64,000 nucleotides of DNA from a bacterium (GCA_028819295.1 JAPPMA010000062.1:1-64000), one strand, 5' to 3'. Numbered from the stretch's first letter, positions 23,016 to 31,734 are shown. Notes: generated from the letters alone by a model not told the origin. A program made the numbers and translations.

Positions 23016-25081
23016 CACTGCTCCTGCATCTGATTCCGTTGACGGCCCGTCCTCCGCCGCTTTGGTCTGGCAGTCTCGCTATCGGCTGGCGACCTCGGGG
23101 GCAAATCCACCGCTTGCATCAAGTGGGGGGTGGGGGCGGTCTCATGGGGCAGCGACATGGCGGCCACGAACAGCTCTTGGAAGCGGGCCTCGGTGGCAGT
23201 CTCGATCTTGACCACCTCCCGGGCGGCGTGCTCGACCTCGGCTCGCTGCGATCCCGACACCAGCATCCGGGCCGCGCCCGCTCCCGAGGCGTTGCCCACC
23301 CCTTTGACTCCTTCTACCGGCCCGTCGGGCACCAAGCCTAGCACCATGGCGTGGACCGGGCTGATGTGGGCGCCGAACGCTCCGGCCAGCCGAACATCGG
23401 CAACGTCGGCGATCCCGGCGTGCTCGGCCAGCAGGTCTATGCCGGCCCGCAACGCCGCCTTGGCCAGCTGCACCGCTCGCACGTCGTTCTGGGTCACCGA
23501 AAGCGGAACCGGCTGGGTTTGGAGCACATAGGAGAAAGTCCTCCCGTCGGCGATGACCCGGGGGCTGCGCTCGGCCAGCCGGCCATTGATGACTCCCCGG
23601 TGATCCATGATCCCGGCCAAGAACATCTCCGCGATGACCTCGATGATTCCCGAGCCGCACAGCCCGGACACCTCCAGCGAGCCCAGCGCCTCGCGAAAGC
23701 CGGGGTCGTCGGACCACAGGTCGCAGCCGATCACCTTGAACCGGGGTTCCAGCGTGGCAGGGTCGATCCGCACCCCCTCGATTGCCCCGGCGGTGGCCCG
23801 CTGTCCGCAGCTTATCTGGGCGCCTTCGAATGCGGGGCCGGTGGGACTCGACGCCGCCCACACCTTCTGGCCGTCGCCCAACACGATCTCCGCGTTGGTG
23901 CCCACATCCACCAGGAGCTGAGGTCGGGTGGAGCGGTGCGGCCCCTCGGCCAGCATGGCGGCCGCCGCGTCGGCTCCCACGTGGCCGGCGATGCACGGCC
24001 CCACATAGAGGGAGGCGCCGGGCAGGTCCACATCGATGTCGGCGGCGTCGGCCCATACTCCGTTGCGGACCGCCAGGGTGAACGGGGCGGCGCCCAGCGG
24101 GGTCGGGTCGATGCCCAGCACCAGGTGGTGCATGATCGGATTTCCCACCACCACCAGATCGCAGACGTCGACCCGGTAGATGTCGGCGGCCTCGCAGAGT
24201 TCGCCGATCACCTCGTTGATGGCTGACCGCACCGCCGTGGTCAGCTCGGCGGTGCCGCCGGGGTTCAACATGGCATACGACACCCGGCTCATCAGGTCCT
24301 CGCCGAATCGGATCTGCGGGTTCATGCGCCCTGCGGTGGCGACCACCTCCCCGGTGGCCAGATCCAGCAGGTAGCCGGCCACGGTGGTCGAGCCCACATC
24401 CACCGCCACTCCGAACTCCGCATCGGAATAGCCCGGCCGCACCGTGAGCACCCGTCGCTCAACCACCTCGCCGTCTTCGCTTTGCCCAGGGTACCGCCGC
24501 CGGGTGTGGACCACTGCGGTGACCGCCCCATTCCCCTCGGCGATCGCCGACGACAATGCGGGCAGCGCGGCAGCGGGAACTTCAACGTCGGACACGTCCC
24601 ATTCGTCGGCCAATGCGCCCACCAGTCGCTCGGCATCGGAGATCTCGTCGCCCAGCACGGCGGTGGCCAGCTCCAGGTAGTGGAGGGTCACCACCGGGTC
24701 GACTGTGATCGCACCCAGGTCGACGGCCTTTCGCACCACCGGGCTGTGGACTTGGCTTTGGGCGGGGACGTCGATGACCACGTCGCCCAGCACGGCGGCC
24801 TGACAGCTCAGCCGATGGCCTGGGTCCAACGGGCGCCGGCCGCGGTAGTCGAGCTCGGTGGGGCCGGCAACCGACAGCGCGCCCTCGCTGCTGGTCAGCC
24901 CCCACTTGGCGAACTGGCCGGTGCTGGGGGACACCTGGCAGCGGCCGCAGAGTCCGCGGCCTCCGCACACTGAGTCGATGTCCACCCCGGCAGCGCGGGC
25001 TGCGTCCAGCACCGTCGACCTCTCCGGGGCGGAAGCTGCGATGCCGCTGGGCGTGAACACCACGCGGTGTTCGGCGGTCAT
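23015..25081 (-). CDS. RamA-type corrinoid-protein reductive activator (ferredoxin + ASKHA/DUF4445)
   Basis: 688 aa from ATG 25081, which overlaps the preceding stop (ATGA). An N-terminal 2Fe-2S ferredoxin domain has Cys39, Cys45, Cys48 and Cys93. A linker is followed by the ASKHA-ATPase-like region with GVAVDVGSTTVAGYLLDL, LLVDVGTNAEIVLGD, SGLCGSGIIEVIAEMF and VRLAGAFGAHI. These proteins use ATP to return Co(II) corrinoid to the active Co(I) state. Its position between the methyltransferases matches the family's usual setting. Confidence 0.9.
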   Translation of the reverse strand: MTAEHRVVFTPSGIAASAPERSTVLDAARAAGVDIDSVCGGRGLCGRCQVSPSTGQFAKWGLTSSEGALSVAGPTELDYRGRRPLDPGHRLSCQAAVLGDVVIDVPAQSQVHSPVVRKAVDLGAITVDPVVTLHYLELATAVLGDEISDAERLVGALADEWDVSDVEVPAAALPALSSAIAEGNGAVTAVVHTRRRYPGQSEDGEVVERRVLTVRPGYSDAEFGVAVDVGSTTVAGYLLDLATGEVVATAGRMNPQIRFGEDLMSRVSYAMLNPGGTAELTTAVRSAINEVIGELCEAADIYRVDVCDLVVVGNPIMHHLVLGIDPTPLGAAPFTLAVRNGVWADAADIDVDLPGASLYVGPCIAGHVGADAAAAMLAEGPHRSTRPQLLVDVGTNAEIVLGDGQKVWAASSPTGPAFEGAQISCGQRATAGAIEGVRIDPATLEPRFKVIGCDLWSDDPGFREALGSLEVSGLCGSGIIEVIAEMFLAGIMDHRGVINGRLAERSPRVIADGRTFSYVLQTQPVPLSVTQNDVRAVQLAKAALRAGIDLLAEHAGIADVADVRLAGAFGAHISPVHAMVLGLVPDGPVEGVKGVGNASGAGAARMLVSGSQRAEVEHAAREVVKIETATEARFQELFVAAMSLPHETAPTPHLMQAVDLPPRSPADSETARPKRRRTGRQRNQMQEQ

Positions 25082-25980
25082 ACCGCGGCCCGGCGACGTC
25101 CTCCTCGACGGCGGGCGGCTCCCTCGCCGGCGGCGGTCGGATCCCGGTTCTCGGCGATCCACGCCATGCAGTCCTGGTCGTGGCCGGCCAGCACGTCGGC
25201 GGCCATCACCGCCTGCTTCACCTCGGCGTGCAGCGGGTTCATGATGGCCGAGGTCATTCCCGCGCCGATGGCCATGGCCAAGAACGTGCCGGTCACCGCG
25301 TGGCGGTTGGGCAGCCCGAAGCTCACGTTGCTGGCCCCGCAGGTGGTGTTCACCCCCAGCTCGTCGCGGATGCGCCGCACCAGGCGGAACACCTGCTGGC
25401 CGGCGGTGCCCATGGCCCCGATGGGCATGACCAGGGGGTCCACCAACACATCGGAGCGGGGGATGCCGTGGTCGGAGGCCCGCTCCACGATCTTGCGGGC
25501 CACCTCGAATCGGACGTCGGGGTCCTCGCTGATGCCGGTCTCGTCATTGGAGATGGCCACCACTGCGGCGCTGTGGCGGGCCACCAGCGGCAGCACGCGC
25601 TCCAGCACCTCATCCTCGCCGGTGACCGAGTTGATCAGCGGCTTGCCGTCGTACACCGCGATGCCCGCCTCCAGCGCTTCGATGATCGACGAGTCGATGG
25701 ACAGGGGCACGTCGGTCACCGACTGCACCAGCTTGATGGCCCGGGCCAACAGCGCCGGCTCGTCGGCCAATGGGATGCCGGCGTTCACGTCCAGCATGTG
25801 GGCGCCGGCGGCCACCTGGGCCAGGGCGTCTGCCTCCACCCGGCTGAAGTCGCCGGCCTTCATCTCCTCGGTCAGCAGCTTGCGCCCGGTGGGGTTGATC
25901 CGCTCGCCGATCATCACGAAGGGACGGTCGAACCCGATCACCACTTCTTTGTTCGCCGAGCTGAGCACGGTGTCGGTCAC
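25078..25980 (-). CDS. Methyltetrahydrofolate:corrinoid protein methyltransferase (MeTr, pterin-binding)
   Basis: 300 aa from GTG 25980 with GGAGG 6 nt upstream; GTG overlaps the TGA of the upstream small gene. It is a pterin-binding TIM barrel: MIGERINPTGRK, AHMLDVNAGIP, PLSIDSSIIEALEAG, PLINSVTGE, VAISNDETG, DVLVDPLVMPIG and TTCGASNVSFGLP. It transfers methyl between the corrinoid protein and THF; with MttB upstream in the flow, the direction is most likely towards THF. The C-terminus after about residue 275 is Arg-rich and probably disordered. Confidence 0.9.
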   Translation of the reverse strand: MTDTVLSSANKEVVIGFDRPFVMIGERINPTGRKLLTEEMKAGDFSRVEADALAQVAAGAHMLDVNAGIPLADEPALLARAIKLVQSVTDVPLSIDSSIIEALEAGIAVYDGKPLINSVTGEDEVLERVLPLVARHSAAVVAISNDETGISEDPDVRFEVARKIVERASDHGIPRSDVLVDPLVMPIGAMGTAGQQVFRLVRRIRDELGVNTTCGASNVSFGLPNRHAVTGTFLAMAIGAGMTSAIMNPLHAEVKQAVMAADVLAGHDQDCMAWIAENRDPTAAGEGAARRRGGRRRAAV

Positions 25981-26300
25981 GTTTTCGCCTCCAGAGGACT
26001 TTCTATTGCGCTTTCGGGATCCCAGCCTCCGGTGGACACAAACTCGTCGAGGCGCTCCCGCGGAAATGCGGTCTCGAGTTCCTCGGCGGCCCGCAGGGCG
26101 GCCCCCTCGGGATCGTTGGGGTCGCCGGGAATCAGCTTGCGGCGCCACTCGCCAACGTATTGTGATGCCTGGGTCTTGCCGGCCACCATGGCGGCCCGGT
26201 CGATAGCGCGTTGGAAGCGGCGGGGGAGGATGCGCTGGATCTTCGAGGATCCCGAGCCTGCGTTAACCTGAGCAGGGATGTCCCGCCAACAGATCACCAC
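25977..26300 (-). CDS. Small 'virulence factor' domain protein linked to methyl-THF methyltransferases
   Basis: 107 aa. I place the start at GTG 26300 (a second GTG follows), after a GGGGGAG stretch. The N-terminus VVICWRDIPAQVNAGSG and the segment LPRRFQRAIDRAAMVAG, then YVGEWRR, match a small conserved protein annotated as virulence factor (Pfam-type name) that recurs beside MeTr genes. Its function is unknown; the name is historical. It ends in a 4-nt overlap with the MeTr start, so it is probably made in step with it. Confidence 0.65.
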   Translation of the reverse strand: MVICWRDIPAQVNAGSGSSKIQRILPRRFQRAIDRAAMVAGKTQASQYVGEWRRKLIPGDPNDPEGAALRAAEELETAFPRERLDEFVSTGGWDPESAIESPLEAKT

Positions 26301-26329
26301 TAGGTAGTCGTTACTCCCCCGCCGCCGAC

Positions 26330-26947
26330 TCACGCGGCTCGCTCCCGGATCTCTACCAGCGCATCGACCAAACCTCCATACCCAGCAGCCACCTTCTCGA
26401 AGCCCAGCCCCAGGCGGTCGGCCGCTTGTCGGGCCAACCGATCCAGCTCGGTGTCGGGCTCCTGAGACAGATACACCAGCCGGGTGTAGTTGTTGAAATA
26501 GACGTCTTGCAGTTCGGGGTGTTCCAAAATGCCCAGCCCCTCCAGAATCAGGCGCTCGAAGTGGCGCACCAGATAGTCGGTCAAATACAGCGTGCCTAGC
26601 TCCTGTTCTTGAAGCTGGGAGAACGCCTCGGCCCCGGCGTAGAGCTCGTAGCAGTGAGGGCCGGGAAGGCGCTCCACTCCCTCTTGGTGGCACACCTTGT
26701 CGAGCAGGCCTCCGGTGCCGCAGTCGGCGTAGCCCACCAGGATTTTGCGGTAGCGGCCGCGGGCGGCCCGCACCCGCTTCCGCACCGCCTCGGGGATCAG
26801 CTCGGGGCGGTTGTGCAGCTTGGCCGGCAGGCACTCCAGGTCGATGGTGCTGCCACTGCCCTCGCGGTCGAGGGAGGCAATCAGGTGGCGCAGTTCCTTG
26901 GCCAGGGCCCCGCAGGCCACCACGAGCACCCGATCATGGCTGGACAT
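26330..26947 (-). CDS. DUF1638 protein
   Basis: 205 aa. VLVVACGALAKELRHLI near the N-terminus, LHNRPELIPEAV, VGYADCGTGGLLD and PGPHCYELYAGAEAF are DUF1638 hallmarks, with conserved Cys and His that could bind metal. DUF1638 genes accompany MttB-type methyltransferases in bacteria and archaea, but no biochemical role is established. It starts 2 bp after the corrinoid protein stop. Confidence 0.82.
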   Translation of the reverse strand: MSSHDRVLVVACGALAKELRHLIASLDREGSGSTIDLECLPAKLHNRPELIPEAVRKRVRAARGRYRKILVGYADCGTGGLLDKVCHQEGVERLPGPHCYELYAGAEAFSQLQEQELGTLYLTDYLVRHFERLILEGLGILEHPELQDVYFNNYTRLVYLSQEPDTELDRLARQAADRLGLGFEKVAAGYGGLVDALVEIRERAA

Positions 26948-26949
26948 GG

Positions 26950-27651
<702 letters not shown>

Positions 27652-27690
27652 GCACACCGTCCTCCCGTGGTATCGGGTGCCAGAGATGGG

Positions 27691-27707
27691 ATTCCGTACT
27701 GCGGACC
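27691..27707. promoter_or_regulatory. 17-bp operator 3a (ATTCCGTACTGCGGACC)
   Basis: TTCCG-N5-CGGAC, an imperfect copy of the shared operator downstream of the predicted transcription start of the corrinoid operon. Confidence 0.6.
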
Positions 27708-27708
27708 A

Positions 27709-27725
27709 GTACCGCAATGCGGAAC
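27709..27725. promoter_or_regulatory. 17-bp operator 3b (GTACCGCAATGCGGAAC)
   Basis: Second tandem copy, 18 bp from 3a. It begins at the predicted transcription start, 6 nt after the TACAGT box, so a bound repressor would block initiation. Confidence 0.7.
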
Positions 27726-27731
27726 AGGGTC

Positions 27732-27737
27732 ACTGTA
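27732..27737 (-). promoter_or_regulatory. Corrinoid operon -10 box (TACAGT)
   Basis: Minus-strand TACAGT identical to the metF box; 6 nt further is the edge of operator 3b. The -35 region coincides with the end of the integrated element at 27758. Confidence 0.45.
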
Positions 27738-27757
27738 GCACGAAGAAATGTCGCTTG

Positions 27758-27780
27758 CCTGAGTTGTACCCCCCCTGGGA
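27758..27780. repeat. Attachment-site repeat, distal copy
   Basis: 23 bp identical to 31712-31734, including seven consecutive C. It reproduces the last 14 nt of tRNA-Lys plus 9 bp beyond its 3' end, without any other tRNA sequence. Confidence 0.8.
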
Positions 27781-27977
27781 TTTTGACTGTCGGTAAAACC
27801 CCCTGGTAAAGGCGGTGGATGAATGGATGAATTGTGCTGCCCCCCGCTCTGCCCCACTGTGTCTGGGTCAATGGGTTGACTGTGGTTCTGGGTTTGCTTC
27901 GAGGCACTGGGAGGATGACGCAGATAGACTGGTTGCCGTCTGCACGGTTAGGAAGTTGGCCGCTTGGGTAAGTCCCC

Positions 27978-28085
27978 TTGCGGCCGATCCGCGTCGGCCG
28001 GCGTGCCGTGCGCTGGCATGTTTCGGAGATCGACGCATGGCTGGCCGCGAGGCCCCGAGCCACCGGCGACCGGTCTGCGGCGTAG
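27978..28085 (+). pseudogene. AlpA/excisionase-like HTH remnant
   Basis: An open frame from TTG 27978 to TAG 28085 reads PIRVGRRAVRWHVSEIDAWL followed by AARPRATGD. This is the second half of AlpA-type phage regulators/excisionases (the VRW..SEI..WL motif). The first helices are lost upstream, where the frame has a stop. Confidence 0.6.
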
Positions 28086-28275
28086 ACGGGCGTCGATTTT
28101 CCGCGAGTTCCCTATCTTTTGGCGTGGCACCTTCCCGCAGGGAGCGGCCACAAGTGCTCCGGACCTTCCATTTGCGCCGACGATGCTGCTTGAAGTCCAG
28201 CCTGATCTGTCGCGAAGTGTTAGACACACCTCACGCTCCGCTCACACGATCAGGCAGGTCATCAGCGCGGTGGAG

Positions 28276-28440
28276 ATGGAGAAACAAGGCGCGGTGTTTG
28301 ATTGGGAGAACATCGACAGGAGAGGCGGGATACCTTCGGACATGACCAACTGGACTCATCTCAGACCAGATCTCAAAGAGATCATGGACAAACATGGTGT
28401 TCCCCTAGTAGTTGCGGCTCAGATGCTGCGAGATGAGTAG
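28276..28440 (+). CDS. Small hypothetical protein (54 aa)
   Basis: ATG 28276 preceded by GTGGAG; the product has a Trp/Asp-rich N-terminal half (VFDWENIDRR) and a helical C-terminus (EIMDKHGVPLVVAAQMLRDE). Codon use is less GC3-biased than neighbours, like the rest of the element. No family recognised; it may be a remnant. Confidence 0.3.
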   Translation: MEKQGAVFDWENIDRRGGIPSDMTNWTHLRPDLKEIMDKHGVPLVVAAQMLRDE

Positions 28441-28595
28441 GGCGCGCCACTCTCCCATATGAGTCCCAATAGGCGAGTGGACGCTCGCCTGCCATCTATC
28501 TCTGTGAAGTCTTGAATGGATGGCTCGATAGCGTATCCGCAACAGATTGCCGGCCTTGAAGTTGGTCAAGGTGCGGCCAGAGACTTTTATATCTA

Positions 28596-28621
28596 CATTC
28601 TCGATGATATGATCGAGAATG
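28596..28621. promoter_or_regulatory. Operator palindrome of the MNT/HEPN module
   Basis: 10-bp perfect arms CATTCTCGAT / ATCGAGAATG separated by 6 nt. The palindrome contains the putative -10 TATGAT (28608-28613) and ends on the GTG start, suggesting autorepression by the HTH-bearing antitoxin. Confidence 0.65.
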
Positions 28622-29217
28622 TGAGTGTTTCGGCGCCGGCCCTGGTGCCGCTTTTCAGGTCCGACCAGCAGCTCCGCCTCCTGGGAGTCCTGTTCGCGGG
28701 CGCAGAAGAAGAACTCACCATCGGGGAACTCGCAGCACGCGCAGGCATTGCGCAGGCAACTGCGAGCCGGGAAGTGGCACGCCTCGAAGAGCACGGCCTG
28801 GTGGTGACTCGCGCGATAGGCCGCAACAGGCTCGTCCGACCCAATTGGCGTCTCCCGTGGGCACCGGAGCTGCGCTCCATCCTGGTGCAGACCGTCGGCG
28901 TGCTGGGACGCCTGGGCGAAGCGCTCAGTGAAGTGCAGGGGGTGGACTGCGCCTTCGTGTTCGGCTCGTGGGCGGCGCGCCACCAGGGAGAGCCGGGTCC
29001 CTTTCCAAATGATGTCGATGTCGTCGTCATCGGGACGGCGCCGCTGCGGGCGATCCGCCGAGCATGCCGCATGGTGGAGCTGGGCCTGCGAGTCGACGTC
29101 AACCCTGTAGTGATCGACCGGCAGGGCTGGGACTCCCCGACATCGGAGCCCTTCATTGCCGAACTCAAAGCGCAGCCGCTGGTTCCCATACCATTTGAGG
29201 CCGAGCGTGACATCTGA
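28621..29217 (+). CDS. HTH-MNT nucleotidyltransferase (antitoxin of a MNT/HEPN module)
   Basis: 198 aa from GTG 28621, 7 nt after TATGAT; an in-frame ATG at 28609 would add four residues. The N-terminal winged helix (about 8-80: FRSDQQLRLLGVLF, IAQATASREVARLEEHGLV) is fused to a minimal nucleotidyltransferase domain with FGSWAARHQGEPGP, NDVDVVVIG (catalytic GS...DxD) and VDVNPVVIDRQ. Antitoxins of this type AMPylate or otherwise modify their HEPN partner. The HEPN gene overlaps its 3' end by 11 nt. Confidence 0.82.
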   Translation: MSVSAPALVPLFRSDQQLRLLGVLFAGAEEELTIGELAARAGIAQATASREVARLEEHGLVVTRAIGRNRLVRPNWRLPWAPELRSILVQTVGVLGRLGEALSEVQGVDCAFVFGSWAARHQGEPGPFPNDVDVVVIGTAPLRAIRRACRMVELGLRVDVNPVVIDRQGWDSPTSEPFIAELKAQPLVPIPFEAERDI

Positions 29218-29662
29218 CTGGCTCGCCGAGGCAATTGCGACCCGTGACATTGAACGGGTCAAAGCCAACTTGGGAGCAGCGGGCGAGCGTGTCAACGATG
29301 CCCGACGGCACATTCGCTCAGATCGGCTGCTCGCCGAGGACGACACAACCCTGGCCATGGCCGCGTGCCACGACGCCATCCGCAAGTCCGCAGCCGCCCA
29401 CATGGCTGCCAACGGCTTTCGGGCACGCGGCGGAGAGGGCGCTCATCGCATCACCCTCGACTACTTGCGGCATGCCCTAGCCGGCAAGATCGCTCAAGTA
29501 GACCTCGTCGAAGCTGACGAAATCCGCCAAGACCGCGCACTCGCCGAATACGGAGACTTTGCCTCAAGAAGGCTCGACGCCGCACATGTCCTGGCAGCAG
29601 CCGACGTAGCAGAGCGAATCGTCAACGCGATCGCCAACGCCCTCGCTTCCGAGACGGGCTAA
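29207..29662 (+). CDS. HEPN-domain protein (toxin partner of MNT)
   Basis: 151 aa from GTG 29207. All-helical, with MAACHDAIRKSAAAHMAANG and an acidic C-terminal helix containing HVLAAADVAERIVNAI. The arrangement MNT then HEPN with overlap is the usual one. The classic R-x4-H RNase motif is not obvious (IRKSAAAH is R-x5-H), so catalytic competence is uncertain. Confidence 0.65.
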   Translation: MTSDWLAEAIATRDIERVKANLGAAGERVNDARRHIRSDRLLAEDDTTLAMAACHDAIRKSAAAHMAANGFRARGGEGAHRITLDYLRHALAGKIAQVDLVEADEIRQDRALAEYGDFASRRLDAAHVLAAADVAERIVNAIANALASETG

Positions 29663-30122
29663 CCAGCAAACCGAGTTCAGCGAAGGGTGTCCCGTGATCG
29701 CGGCGGCACGTCGGGTGTCCTGCGACGGCGCCGAGCTCTCGGCATCGTTGGCCGAACAGCGGGCCTCGGCCCCGCCCGGCATCGGCGACCCCGACGAACA
29801 ACTCCGGGCGGACTGGGCCGAACTAGAACCTCCCGGAAAACGCGAACACCATGGTGCGATCTTGCTAGTGCCACATTTGCACAAGATCAGATTGGACTCG
29901 AACGCTGCACTGGCGGCTGAAGCAGCGGTTCTACTCCTCTATAGGGATTCGGAGCTTTGCCGTTTGCCCAGGTCAGCGACCTAGATGAGTCGGTTGTGGC
30001 TCCTTGTCCCACACGAGCACCGGCGTGCAAAGCCGGCCCACGCGCTGGCCGCGACTAGCGGGAACCCACTTGCTCTACCACCGCGCCGCAAAGTCGTGTT
30101 GCGATGCTGCGATACTGAGTAG
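29663..30122. other. Non-coding or degenerate stretch in the tRNA-Lys element
   Basis: No recognisable gene. A GTG-started frame at 29694-29984 has no family match that I see. At about 30013-30092 (minus) lie tRNA-like pieces: a GGTGGTAGAGCA D-arm-like string and a CCGGC-TTTGCAC-GCCGG hairpin with a TGC triplet in the loop, without a T-arm. Confidence 0.4.
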
Positions 30123-30812
30123 ATGTCACCAGCACGTGAGAGGCTCACTGCCGAGGCTCGTTCGCTCGTACTTCGAGCTCTGAAGTACCCGCGAGGCCGA
30201 TATGACGCTGAACGAGCTCATCAGCTGTCGGCCATTCCGGCGAGGACGCTGCACGACTGGGCGACGGCAGGTGTGCTCGTGCCCGACTGGTTCGGTGCCA
30301 AGCCCCGGGGTTGGTCTTACCGCGACATCGTGTATGCCAGGTTGCTTGCTTGGCTGCGAAGCAAGCACATGGACCGTTCACAGGCTTCTGAACGGGTTGG
30401 CTTTGTGCGCGAGTTGCTCGAGAAATCGGAAATCGACCCGAGTGTCCATAGCGACGGCACGATCTTTCTGATCGGGAACGAAGGCACTGACCGGTTCACT
30501 GGTCAGCAGGCGTTTGACGGTCTTGTTGAGGTTCTCGACGTGTTCGAGCTTACCGGGCCAGTCGAAGGCGTTTCGAGGGGCGAGCTTTGGGGTCCGAGCT
30601 TGGTTCGGCCCTCGACACATACCTACATCTCGCCGTGGGTGTTGGCCGGCGAGCCCTGCGTGGAGGGCTCGCGTGTACCGAGCGCCACCCTGTATGCGCT
30701 CAGAGAAGACCGTGGACTCGGAGCCCCGGCGATTCACGAGCTCTACAAGGGCTTGTCGGTCGAGGCCATCGAAGATGCCTTGGCGTTCGAGACTCGCCTC
30801 AGAGCGGCGTAG
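30123..30812 (+). CDS. MerR-like HTH plus DUF433 antitoxin
   Basis: 229 aa. The N-terminal half contains a MerR-like helix-turn-helix (IPARTLHDWATAGVLVPDW, SYRDIVYARLLAWLR). The C-terminal DUF433 portion has ISPWVLAGEPCVEGSRVPSA, ELYKGLSVEAIEDALAFE. It is an expanded antitoxin compared with the 74-aa DUF433 protein at 5309-5533. The partner toxin begins 6 bp downstream. Confidence 0.75.
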   Translation: MSPARERLTAEARSLVLRALKYPRGRYDAERAHQLSAIPARTLHDWATAGVLVPDWFGAKPRGWSYRDIVYARLLAWLRSKHMDRSQASERVGFVRELLEKSEIDPSVHSDGTIFLIGNEGTDRFTGQQAFDGLVEVLDVFELTGPVEGVSRGELWGPSLVRPSTHTYISPWVLAGEPCVEGSRVPSATLYALREDRGLGAPAIHELYKGLSVEAIEDALAFETRLRAA

Positions 30813-30818
30813 ACCTCG

Positions 30819-31349
30819 GTGCGCCTGCTCCTTGATGAGGGATTTCCGTCCCCTCCGGGATTCCGCCCCGAGTCTGTAGATGCAACTGTCGAAGTTGTCG
30901 CGCTTCGACAGTTCAACCCTTCGCTCACAGGCTCATCGATCCCTGATTGGTACCTCTACTTGCGAGCCGATGAGGCTGGATTCGACGCCCTTGTGACCCA
31001 TGATTGGCACCAGTCTGAGCAAATGGAAGAGCTGTGGACGCTCTCTCGAACCAATCTCTCGGTAGTGACATGGCGTCGGTCAATCGGCGACCCAATTCGA
31101 GAGTGGGGTCAATTGCTTGCGTATCTTCCTGAGATACGGCGGATGATCAGCGAGCATGGCCCCTCAATCGTGTTCCTGCCCTCTCCGCGCCTAGATCGCA
31201 ATAGCATCAAGAAGGCCTCTGAGATGTTGGGGCGATTCGCAAGCAACTCCGGCATTTCAAATCAACAAGTGCGGCATCAAGCCCGACAAATCGTCCAAGA
31301 CGAGCTTTCTAGTCGAGACGAACTGGGTCGCTACAGAGACTGGCTGTAG
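30819..31349 (+). CDS. DUF5615-like PIN-family toxin
   Basis: 176 aa from GTG 30819. MRLLLDEGFPSPPGF gives the first acidic strand and FDALVTHDWHQSEQMEEL the second, as in DUF5615/Mut7-C PIN-like nucleases; a C-terminal helical extension (about 120-176) is unusual for the family. Coupled to the DUF433 antitoxin upstream. AT content is higher than flanking core genes, consistent with transfer. Confidence 0.7.
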   Translation: MRLLLDEGFPSPPGFRPESVDATVEVVALRQFNPSLTGSSIPDWYLYLRADEAGFDALVTHDWHQSEQMEELWTLSRTNLSVVTWRRSIGDPIREWGQLLAYLPEIRRMISEHGPSIVFLPSPRLDRNSIKKASEMLGRFASNSGISNQQVRHQARQIVQDELSSRDELGRYRDWL

Positions 31350-31388
31350 TGATTCAAGTGCCATTTGTTGTCACGTCGCGGGGTCCGG

Positions 31389-31541
31389 TCAGGCCAATGC
31401 GGCCTCGGCGATCGCCCAGGGCGTGTCGGTTTCCTCCAGTGCCCATGTGCGGAAGCTGGCCCGGAAGCCGTGGACGGTGGCCCGGTCGGCCACCCCGACG
31501 TCGCGGAGGATTTTCGTGAGCGTTGCGTCCGATAGCGGCCC
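31389..31541 (-). pseudogene. Tyrosine integrase, C-terminal remnant
   Basis: A 50-codon frame reads LSDATLTKILRDVGVADRA, then VHGFRASFRTWALEETDTP, ending in a stop. HGFR is the HxxR box of tyrosine recombinases (phage P4-like integrases carry HGFRASFRTW). The tail with the catalytic tyrosine and the upstream domains are missing. It lies 180 bp from the tRNA-Lys attachment site. Confidence 0.75.
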
Positions 31542-31711
31542 TTACCCTGGCGGCTGTGAGATGTGGCATCCTGCCCCCCAATCTGCCCCCCAATTTCTAG
31601 GGGATGACTTGGAAATGCCTGGACACAGTCTAGCATTCAAGTCCGAAAAAAACAGCCGATGAGCTGGGGTTTTATGGATGATTTGGGAACTCCTGGAACC
31701 GCTGCGGAAGT

Positions 31712-31734
31712 CCTGAGTTGTACCCCCCCTGGGA
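31712..31734. repeat. Attachment-site repeat, tRNA-proximal copy
   Basis: Identical to 27758-27780; covers the 3' acceptor and part of the T-stem of tRNA-Lys and 9 bp downstream. Confidence 0.8.

Larger units (their letters stand above)
27758..31734. mobile_element. Decayed ~4-kb integrative element in tRNA-Lys(CTT)
   Basis: A 23-bp perfect direct repeat at 27758-27780 and 31712-31734 brackets the segment. The right copy contains the 3' end of tRNA-Lys (31721-31794), as expected for attachment sites of tyrosine recombinases. Next to the tRNA lies an integrase C-terminal remnant, and near the other end an AlpA-like regulator remnant. The cargo is two toxin-antitoxin modules (28621-29662 and 30123-31349). 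With no functional integrase it is presumably immobile. Confidence 0.75.

Noticed and set aside
30013-30092. Functional tRNA-Ala(TGC)
   Set aside because: No acceptor pairing, no T-arm and a 40-nt excess between D-arm and anticodon stem.
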